Below are positions 7,701 through 12,985 of a stretch of 18,575 bases of DNA, one piece after another. Positions within the stretch are counted from its first letter, which is position 1. Each line of letters starts with the position of its first letter. Source of the stretch: an uncultured Prevotellaceae bacterium (GTDB lineage: Bacteria; Bacteroidota; Bacteroidia; Bacteroidales; Bacteroidaceae); the NCBI GenBank assembly GCA_946415695.1, contig CAMKTM010000015.1, forward strand, positions 1 through 18,575, written 5' to 3'. Both the position numbers and the translations under genes were made by a program. The notes under the pieces are model-generated. The model made no database searches and had not been told where the DNA came from. It saw nothing but the letters and a program-made list of their open reading frames with translations.

Positions 7701-8908
7701 GCGACTACAGCGACTACTGGGTGACAACCACCCAAGCCGATATCGACGCCGCCAAAGCCTACATGGCACGCTACCCGAAAGCCCCGAGCATTTGCTTCAT
7801 CGACGACCGTATCAAACCCTCTCCCTCAATTGCCGACGGACCCTTCGAAGGCAAGCCGAAAGGCGCAAACCGCGTGGATTACGACAGCAACGAGGCATCC
7901 GTCGGATATGCCGACGTAGGCCAGTGGAGCGACTTCGTCGATGACTATCAGTGCAGTGGCTACTACTATACCACAAGCACCACCTCCGGCAAAACAATCT
8001 ACAACATCATCGGCACCGGAGCCATAGGCTTCAAAGTCTATGACACCGACGGGAAACTCATCTACCTCTCCAACAAGAAGAAGATGACGCCGCCAGCGGG
8101 TGTCGCAGAGAAGATGAAGAACGGCTGCACGATAGTTGCCTGCGAAGCCAACGGCTACGAAGTCATCATCCCCTACGCTCCCCCTATGTATCGCGGAGAA
8201 ATGACGGTTTATTACGAAGGCAATCCTACGCCCCATACACTCTATTATTACGGAACAGGCACAGCAGGCAAGAGCCAGATGTCGCCCCTGCCTGCCAACT
8301 CCATTGCCTACGTCAAGCCCGGACAGACAGAAAAGAGGCAGCCAACCGAAGAACTGCTGACTAATGCAGGCGTGGTCGATGGCGAAGGCAACTGTCAGAC
8401 TCTCATCATCGATGGCGACAAGCCCTTCTTTGTCCCCACTGACTTCACGGCAGCCAGCGTCGCCTTCACCAAGAGCGGTGATGGCAGTCAGGCACTCCGT
8501 CTGCCCTTCGACACATGGGCAGGACTCGGCATAATCACAGCCGACGGCACTCTCGACAGCACTCCCGAAACCTACACAGCCGGTCAGCCCGTCGTCTTCG
8601 ACGGAGCCGTCAGCATCAGCGAGAACGGCAGACTGATCAGTGCCGGCACCTTTGCCGAGACAGAAAGCGGCTACATCCTCGCCCCCGACGGCACCACGTT
8701 CCTCTTTGCCGAGAACATCAGCCCCTTCACCTACGTGTGGGACGAGGAAACAGGAATCGCCGACCTTCAAGACTCCAAGAACCTTAAAGACACTAATAAC
8801 CTTATCTTCAAGCAAGGCTCGACGATAGTCAACCTCTCCGGCCAGCGCGTCAGCAAGCCCCAGAAGGGACTCTACATCTTTGGCGGCCGTAAGGTCGTGG
8901 TGAAGTGA
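4730..8908 (+). CDS. Large secreted M60 (enhancin-like) metalloprotease
   Basis: 1392 residues. The N-terminus is a Sec signal peptide (MKNFFKPIFVTLFVLLAPCS, ending LQSLAQ). Roughly residues 27-490 form three similar blocks rich in Tyr, Trp, Asn and Gly, each with a 'YY/RY...L...W' pattern that looks like a ricin-type beta-trefoil carbohydrate-binding module. The peptidase M60 region spans about 563-930 and contains the zinc site HEIGHNHQ (H833, E834, H837), matching the HExxH(N)HQ signature. M60 enzymes cleave glycoproteins such as mucins. A long beta-rich C-terminal part ends in NLSGQRV..KPQKGLYIFGGRKVVVK (about 1368-1392), resembling the short sorting-type tails of Prevotella secreted proteins and a probable type IX secretion or surface signal (inference). 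The gene has its own promoter and is followed by a hairpin. Zinc-protease assignment is strong; the natural substrate is not shown. Confidence 0.9.
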   Translation: MKNFFKPIFVTLFVLLAPCSLLQSLAQTSDFARKIINLGGNATTLETGQWYVLYNGLTSSYIVESAGNVLGVSTTSPNGTDAQSNAGYLVQLEETGTDNQYYLKSGLGNYYGNVTTSKMNATDPNVAAKYAYTISQLGSAGHWSLRSNGMYYLQNNNGKLVGATSTGGSGSNRDWVFRKVTLSDLSELTGTAYVRYVLSNTNIVRLTSRRNSNVRLSDNGANTEGAGKNDNTMAQVWLLAKSGSGYTLRNAQTGRFLNDDDNFRTPSSSANTIFIQFSPNNGTNDAYINLSEKEDFSGTSCLNLGNDGTTLFKWYCEGDQGCDWSIALVENYTLKEVEDNLLALGGFSEPVAGKYYRIKNVGKQNYINENISANVLNCEGKDADKLSQYWTLVQTSSGRWNLQNLCTQRYISQQNGSLSTQYRTTTSKLSSFAIQRSDDATSMTYYILDNNTIGLHCDGSNVVVGWNYNNSNSVWGFEEVELTDAFIEAGREQLVTYNNLVKNISTYKAALDNLFQDKACTVLKDEIQALSDEALSENPDFSILNADMQAMVLKVKNNTWESFTSSTGYTREGFEKFFRVRDDFNVYSNFQKMSWNEYAGMSYAFGKLSGPTGICGKAGDIIYIYLDEEPSSDCLLQAEIVMDSDSPGDHQTGSCTTLHEGLNTVLLSTASTVYIFYQLNDPEKFLADYPAAKIHIEGGQLQGYFDYTRGMTNDDWTLLYEKLLNKSNIVNLKCDRVVFSMVGKLVKNAIGRTGEAEGLMRIWNNFIECEEDLMGFKEDLAGRFRNVWNAFSVTHGYMYASTYGTYYSDGTISTVMNYNELTSSGGAIWGPSHEIGHNHQACFNIVGATEVSNNLFSNVNVFLHGISTTRGTKVTDTLEDFALGKGWFSMNIWEQTRFYFQLYLYFHAQGHKPDFYPTLFKLLRQDPIRKRSSDYDATLANENGIVGGYLSYGKQDYLHMAKKMCDAAQLDLSELFEVNGMFVPYEKHYVGDYSDYWVTTTQADIDAAKAYMARYPKAPSICFIDDRIKPSPSIADGPFEGKPKGANRVDYDSNEASVGYADVGQWSDFVDDYQCSGYYYTTSTTSGKTIYNIIGTGAIGFKVYDTDGKLIYLSNKKKMTPPAGVAEKMKNGCTIVACEANGYEVIIPYAPPMYRGEMTVYYEGNPTPHTLYYYGTGTAGKSQMSPLPANSIAYVKPGQTEKRQPTEELLTNAGVVDGEGNCQTLIIDGDKPFFVPTDFTAASVAFTKSGDGSQALRLPFDTWAGLGIITADGTLDSTPETYTAGQPVVFDGAVSISENGRLISAGTFAETESGYILAPDGTTFLFAENISPFTYVWDEETGIADLQDSKNLKDTNNLIFKQGSTIVNLSGQRVSKPQKGLYIFGGRKVVVK

Positions 8909-8938
8909 AAGCTGAAAAGGTGAAAAAGTGAAAAAGCA
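8909..8938. repeat. Short A-rich microrepeat after the M60 stop codon
   Basis: Directly after the stop come loosely repeated units, gctgaaaag, gtgaaaaa, gtgaaaaa, gcaaaaa, with a period of about 8-9 nt. The pattern already shows in the last codons (ggtgaagtga). It is short and imperfect, but in position it resembles the heptad runs at 311-370 and 11205-11243. Confidence 0.55.
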
Positions 8939-8940
8939 AA

Positions 8941-8979
8941 AAGGGGAGGCATCTCATGCACGATGAGATGCCTCCCCTT
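8941..8979 (+). terminator. Strong 17-bp hairpin downstream of the M60 gene
   Basis: AAGGGGAGGCATCTCAT (8941-8957) is the exact reverse complement of 8963-8979, with a 5-nt loop GCACG. Its place 32 nt past the stop codon fits a transcript end or 3'-end stabiliser. There is no T-run on the plus strand (CCGTTTGT follows), so it is not a canonical intrinsic terminator. On the minus strand it would be followed by T-rich sequence. Confidence 0.6.
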
Positions 8980-9016
8980 GCCGTTTGTCACATCCCGGAG
9001 CGACACACCTTGTCTG

Positions 9017-9082
9017 TTGCATGGTCGTGACCATGCAATTGCAAGTACATGACCATGCAATTGCTTTTACATGTACAAGCAA
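9017..9082. repeat. Palindrome array 2: three abutting 22-bp units
   Basis: Units at 9017-9038, 9039-9060 and 9061-9082 keep the TTGC...GCAA ends and the exact 22-bp length. Unit 3 is identical to unit 3 of array 1. Unit 1 differs in both arms in a matched way: TTGCATGGTC pairs perfectly with GACCATGCAA. Unit 2 combines a new left half (TTGCAAGTACA) with the same right half as unit 1. Confidence 0.95.
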
Positions 9083-9209
9083 AGAACTTTGCACGCCTGC
9101 CCTGCTACTTGTCTTTGCTCCAAGAAGGGGCGTGAAGTATAATAAATTATTGGTGGCCGGTAAAATCGGGCTGACTGCTTTGCTACTGAATAAAGCCAGT
9201 TTGCATCTT

Positions 9210-9227
9210 AAGCCTTTCAGGCTTTTT
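9210..9227 (+). terminator. Small terminator-like hairpin
   Basis: AAGCC (9210-9214), a 5-nt loop TTTCA and GGCTT (9220-9224) are followed by TTT. The stem is only 5 bp, so efficiency is doubtful. It sits between the M60 gene and the next promoter, where a terminator would be expected. Confidence 0.4.
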
Positions 9228-9375
9228 GCACATCGTGGCATTTCTGGGGCCCATGACAATTGCTATTCAGTCAAAATGCCGATGGTGTCGAGTATGCAGG
9301 TAATGATGAAACAATTTATCCGGACACCAATAAAAATAAATCTGCTTTCTGCATTCATTATTCATTTTTATTTCG

Positions 9376-9383
9376 TAACTTTG
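9376..9383 (+). promoter_or_regulatory. -7 box of the DUF6057-like/GH30 unit
   Basis: TAACTTTG matches the Bacteroidetes -7 consensus TAnnTTTG. The -33 region (around 9353-9356) is weak. Transcription would start near 9390. Confidence 0.5.
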
Positions 9384-9398
9384 CAAACGATTTGTAAT

Positions 9399-9569
9399 AT
9401 GATTCAAGTTTCGCAAGTAATGAAAACCCTGTGTAGGAACGGCCTGAAAGTTTTCTTGCCATTGACTTCCCCCTTCTTCCCTTCGGTCAGGCGCAGGCGG
9501 AACGGCCATCGACCTTTGGGTCTTCTGCAGGCGGAGCAGGCCGTTTTCAGTGAAGCTTGCGAAAGTTAA
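9399..9569 (+). CDS. Possible 56-residue leader ORF
   Basis: This ATG lies about 9 nt after the predicted transcription start. The frame runs 56 codons (MIQVSQVMKTLCRNGLK..., with an arginine cluster RRRR near residues 31-35) and stops 4 nt before the ATG of the DUF6057-like gene. It is not recognised as any family. Composition is ordinary, and it could be chance translation of a leader. Its tight fit between promoter and downstream start is the only reason to list it; translational coupling (TAAATAAATG) is conceivable. Confidence 0.25.
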   Translation: MIQVSQVMKTLCRNGLKVFLPLTSPFFPSVRRRRNGHRPLGLLQAEQAVFSEACES

Positions 9570-9573
9570 ATAA

Positions 9574-11199
9574 ATGAACTATGACGAGCGAAGCATGAAG
9601 AATCCTAACAAACAAAACAGAAAAATCTCCTCCAGTCCACAGCCGAAGAGCGTGAGCGCGGCTTCTGCCGGCAGGAAATGGCGGATACCCGCCTTGCCCT
9701 GCTTCTTCCTCCTGACGTGGCTTTGGGCTGCGTGGTACTACGGAAGCGTGTTCAGCATCAGCCGCGAGTACAGCTTTTGGGTGCCCGACCCCCGCATCAT
9801 GAACTTTATCCTGAATCAGCCTTATGGCTTTCTGCGATACATCGGGCGTGCGCTGCTGCAACTCTATTATTATCCCTGGCTCGGAGGATTGCTATTGGCC
9901 CTGATGCTTACTGCCTGCAGTTGGCTCGTGGGCTATTGCATGAGGCTCAAGGCATCGTGGCGAGCCATTCAATACCTGCCTGCGCTAACCTATATGGCAG
10001 TCGTGACGTGGCATGGACTGGATATCTTCTTCGAGGCTCGCACGGGTTTCATCTTCGGCATACCGTTCCTTGCATTGGACGTCCTCTGCATTTGGGCTCT
10101 CATCATCCGCAGCTTCAGTCGTAAGCCAGCACCCGCTTTCATCCGTATTCCCACGGACGAGACCCCTCGGCAGAGCTGCATCCAGCTCGCCCTCATAACC
10201 GTATCGATGGCAGCCATCATCGGCTTCGACCTGTGGCAACGTCCCTATGTGCGCGTCATCTGCAGCCTCCTCGAGATGGAATACCGTCAGGACTGGACTG
10301 GCATTCAGAAACTGGCACGCAAGAATGCCAAGATGAGCAACCGCCCGATGGCCTGCTCATACGCCATCTCCCTTGTGCAGACGGGGCAGATAGCAGAACG
10401 GCTCTACGACATCCGCCTCGATTATGACTCGCTCCACATCCACGGCATGGACTGGCAGCACAACAACGCCAGTTGTCTCTACGTGCCGGAGGGCAACTAC
10501 TATGGCGGCTTCATCGAGACGTCGCAACATGCCTGTATGGAACAAATGGTGATGACGGGCCCGACCATCCGTCTGCTGAAGCTGCAGACGAAATGTGCCC
10601 TGATGCGCGGCGAGTGGGAATTGGCAGAGAAGTATCTGCGCCTGCTCAGCCTCGTGCCCTTCGAGGGCGAGTTCTGCAAGAAATACGGAGCGATGGTGCG
10701 ACGTGCCGACCTCGTGGGCGCCGACAGAGAGATGGCGCTGATACGCCTGACGGAACCTCTGCACGACACCTTCGAGAACCAATACCAGCAGCCGCTTTTC
10801 ATGGGCTATAACCTCATGCTCGTGGAGGGTCGCAGCAGGGAGGCGCTCATCAACAGCCTCATCGTCTGTCTCTACACGAAACTCATGCCGCAGTTTGTGG
10901 AACGCCTTGAACCGCTCATCGGCACTACCCCGCCCAGCATCATCATGGACGGCATCATGCTGGCCGAGAACAAGAACCCAGGCATCTCGAAGCACTTCAC
11001 GGGGCTCAACTTCCGTCAGCCACAACTGCAAAGTTTCCTCGAAAACACCAGACCCTACATGAAGGACCGTCCAGGCTTTGCCTACGAACTCTTCCCGCGC
11101 TATCAGGGCTACTATCCGTACTACTACTTCTTCGGCAACCTGAAGGCTACGAAGAAGGGATACACCAGCCTGTCGTCAAGCAATTCGGGAGTGAACTGA
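9574..11199 (+). CDS. Membrane protein resembling the DUF6057 family
   Basis: 541 residues. The N-terminal half has about five hydrophobic membrane segments: around residues 36-58 (IPALPCFFLLTWLWAAWYYG), LGGLLLALMLTACSWLVGY, YLPALTYMAVVTWHG, FIFGIPFLALDVLCIWALII and LALITVSMAAIIGFDLW. A soluble, helix-rich C-terminal half with TPR-like content follows (for example LLKLQTKCALMRGEWELAEKYLRLL). The motif QLYYYPWLGGLLLAL resembles the Bacteroidales DUF6057 family as I recall it. Function is unknown. It probably starts a unit with the PD40 lipoprotein and GH30 genes downstream, although 167 bp of repeat-rich sequence separates it from the next gene. The ATG at 9574 is followed by a second in-frame ATG at 9595, which is also possible. 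Confidence 0.75.
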   Translation: MNYDERSMKNPNKQNRKISSSPQPKSVSAASAGRKWRIPALPCFFLLTWLWAAWYYGSVFSISREYSFWVPDPRIMNFILNQPYGFLRYIGRALLQLYYYPWLGGLLLALMLTACSWLVGYCMRLKASWRAIQYLPALTYMAVVTWHGLDIFFEARTGFIFGIPFLALDVLCIWALIIRSFSRKPAPAFIRIPTDETPRQSCIQLALITVSMAAIIGFDLWQRPYVRVICSLLEMEYRQDWTGIQKLARKNAKMSNRPMACSYAISLVQTGQIAERLYDIRLDYDSLHIHGMDWQHNNASCLYVPEGNYYGGFIETSQHACMEQMVMTGPTIRLLKLQTKCALMRGEWELAEKYLRLLSLVPFEGEFCKKYGAMVRRADLVGADREMALIRLTEPLHDTFENQYQQPLFMGYNLMLVEGRSREALINSLIVCLYTKLMPQFVERLEPLIGTTPPSIIMDGIMLAENKNPGISKHFTGLNFRQPQLQSFLENTRPYMKDRPGFAYELFPRYQGYYPYYYFFGNLKATKKGYTSLSSSNSGVN

Positions 11200-11204
11200 T
11201 TAAA

Positions 11205-11243
11205 CCATTGACCATTGAGCATTGACCATTTAACATTAACCAT
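11205..11243. repeat. Heptanucleotide run (CCATTGA-type)
   Basis: Five 7-nt units plus a partial follow the stop of the DUF6057-like gene after 5 nt: CCATTGA, CCATTGA, GCATTGA, CCATTTA, ACATTAA, CCAT. The period is 7 nt, as at 311-370, but the unit sequence is unrelated. Confidence 0.85.
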
Positions 11244-11257
11244 GCGCTCCCCAGTTC

Positions 11258-11327
11258 TCCCTTAAAGGGAATGACCCACCCCAACCCTCCCTTAAAGGGA
11301 GGGAGAAGTCCTTCCCTTTAGGGGAGG
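11258..11327. repeat. Triplicated CCCTTAAAGGG-type hairpins
   Basis: Three related dyads are seen: TCCCTTAAAGGGA (11258-11270), CCCTCCCTTAAAGGGAGGG (11285-11303, a 9-bp stem on a single centre base) and TTCCCTTTAGGGGAGG (11312-11327). The first two also share flanking C/A-rich sequence. From memory, similar G/C-rich blocks occur between genes in many Bacteroidetes genomes, so this is probably a dispersed intergenic element rather than a site specific to this operon. Confidence 0.75.
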
Positions 11328-11366
11328 ATTTAGGAGAGGCTACGGGGCTTTTCTTTTCACCCTTTT

Positions 11367-12983
11367 ATGAAACCATACATATTATATATAATAACATTGG
11401 CTGCCATCATCGGTTGCAAGCCGAAGGCCGAAGTGCCAAGCCAGTTTGCTGAGACAGAAACAGAGGCTCGTATCTATCCCGACTATACGGACATCGTGGT
11501 GCCGCCCAACATAGCACCCCTCAACTTTATCGTTCGCGACTCTTTGGCAACAGCCTACGTCGCCCAGTTGCAGGGCGCAGGGCAGGAACTCCTTGCAGCA
11601 GCCGCCGAGAACGGCATCATCAAGATGGACACGACAGCCTGGCGGGCACTCCTTGCCGCAAGCAAGGGCGGCGACGTCTCAGTCAACATCTATGCCAAAC
11701 GCCCCGACGGCTGGGTGCACTTCAACCCCTATGCAATCCACGTTGCCGAGGAGCCCATCGATGCCTTCCTCAGCTACCGCCTCATAGAACCAGGCTACGA
11801 GCTCTACCGTCAGCTTGGCATCTATCAGCGCAACCTCACTACCTTCGACGAAGTGCCCGTCTATGAGAACAACCGAGAATACGCCGACGGAGAGAACCAT
11901 TGCGTCAACTGCCACAGCTACCGCATGGGCAGCACCGAAAGCATGCTGTTCCACGTCCGTGCCAACCACGGCGGCACCATCATCGTGCAGGACGGCAAAG
12001 CGCAAAAGATTCAGCTCAAGGACAGCACCATCATCACCACTGGTGTCTATCCCTCATGGCATCCGACAGAAAACCTCGTTGCCTTCTCTACCAACAAGAC
12101 AGGCCAAGCCTTCCACCTCTATTATCCGGAGAAACTGGAAGTCATGGACGAAAAGAGCGACCTCATCCTTTATGATGTCACGAAGAACGAAGTTTGCCAC
12201 ATCATCCGCACCACCGACGACATGGAAACCTTCCCTTGCTGGTCGCCCGACGGATGCACCTTGTACTATTGCTCGGCCAAACGCAACTATCTCCTCGACC
12301 CGAACCTGCCCGACAGCACCGTCACACAGCAAATGCTCCTGAAGTACGACAGCATTCGCTACAACCTGATGTCCATCCCCTTCGACCCCAAGACACGCCG
12401 CTTCGGGCAGCCGAAGATGGAGGTCAACGCTGTGGCAGAGAACAAGAGCATCTCCGTGCCGCGCGTCTCGCCGGACGGCCGCTATCTCCTCTACACAAAA
12501 GGCGACTACGGGCAGTTCCACATCTGGCACAAGAGCAGCGACCTCTGGGTGAAAGACCTCAAAACGGACAGTTGCTATGCCCTGTCCGAAGCCAACTCGC
12601 CCGACGTGGACAGCTTCCACTCCTGGAGCAGCAATGGCCGATGGTTCGTCTTCAGCAGTCGCCGAATGGACGGCAACTACACACGCCCCTTCATCGCTTA
12701 TTTCGACAAACAAGGCCATGCCCATAAAGCTTTTGTCCTGCCTCAAGAAGACCCAGAATGGAACATCCTGCTCCTGAAGAGCTATAATGTGCCCGAACTG
12801 AGCCGCGATGCCGTCAGCATCTCCATGAAGGACCTGCATCATTGCATCTACGAGACCGAAGGCGAGAACGCCACCTATAAACCCAACCCCACTGCCATCA
12901 TAAAGCTCGACGGCATGACAGGCGCTTCGCAAAGAAAACCCGTCGATGGCACATCGGGGGCAAGTCCTAAGAAACCTGAATAA
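11367..12983 (+). CDS. PD40 beta-propeller lipoprotein with a CxxCH motif
   Basis: 538 residues. It begins with a lipoprotein signal (MKPYILYIITLAAIIGCKPK; lipobox IIG-C17), so it is anchored in a membrane, possibly at the surface. A domain with no match I recognise (about 18-170) precedes a single CVNCH (C179 to H183), the covalent haem c attachment pattern CxxCH. Then come TolB/PD40-type propeller blades: PSWHPTENLVAFSTN, PCWSPDGCTLYYCSA, RVSPDGRYLLYTKGD and HSWSSNGRWFVFSSR. The Trp/Ser-Pro-Asp-Gly spacing is diagnostic. It ends 2 nt before the GH30 start, implying co-transcription. The combination is familiar to me from Bacteroidales proteins of unknown function. Haem binding is inferred from one motif only. 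Confidence 0.85.
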   Translation: MKPYILYIITLAAIIGCKPKAEVPSQFAETETEARIYPDYTDIVVPPNIAPLNFIVRDSLATAYVAQLQGAGQELLAAAAENGIIKMDTTAWRALLAASKGGDVSVNIYAKRPDGWVHFNPYAIHVAEEPIDAFLSYRLIEPGYELYRQLGIYQRNLTTFDEVPVYENNREYADGENHCVNCHSYRMGSTESMLFHVRANHGGTIIVQDGKAQKIQLKDSTIITTGVYPSWHPTENLVAFSTNKTGQAFHLYYPEKLEVMDEKSDLILYDVTKNEVCHIIRTTDDMETFPCWSPDGCTLYYCSAKRNYLLDPNLPDSTVTQQMLLKYDSIRYNLMSIPFDPKTRRFGQPKMEVNAVAENKSISVPRVSPDGRYLLYTKGDYGQFHIWHKSSDLWVKDLKTDSCYALSEANSPDVDSFHSWSSNGRWFVFSSRRMDGNYTRPFIAYFDKQGHAHKAFVLPQEDPEWNILLLKSYNVPELSRDAVSISMKDLHHCIYETEGENATYKPNPTAIIKLDGMTGASQRKPVDGTSGASPKKPE

Positions 12984-12985
12984 CT

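Larger units (their letters stand above)
8980..9375. other. Intergenic region between M60 and DUF6057-like genes
   Basis: No convincing gene is seen. The stretch holds palindrome array 2 (9017-9082) and a small terminator-like hairpin at 9210-9227 (AAGCC-TTTCA-GGCTT followed by T), which could stop read-through from the M60 unit. A promoter follows at 9376-9383. Confidence 0.6.

Noticed and set aside
6632..8815. Long minus-strand open frames opposite the M60 gene (6632-7735 and 7826-8815)
   Set aside because: They lie antisense to clear protease-coding sequence, have valine/alanine-rich shadow composition and no promoter or domain.
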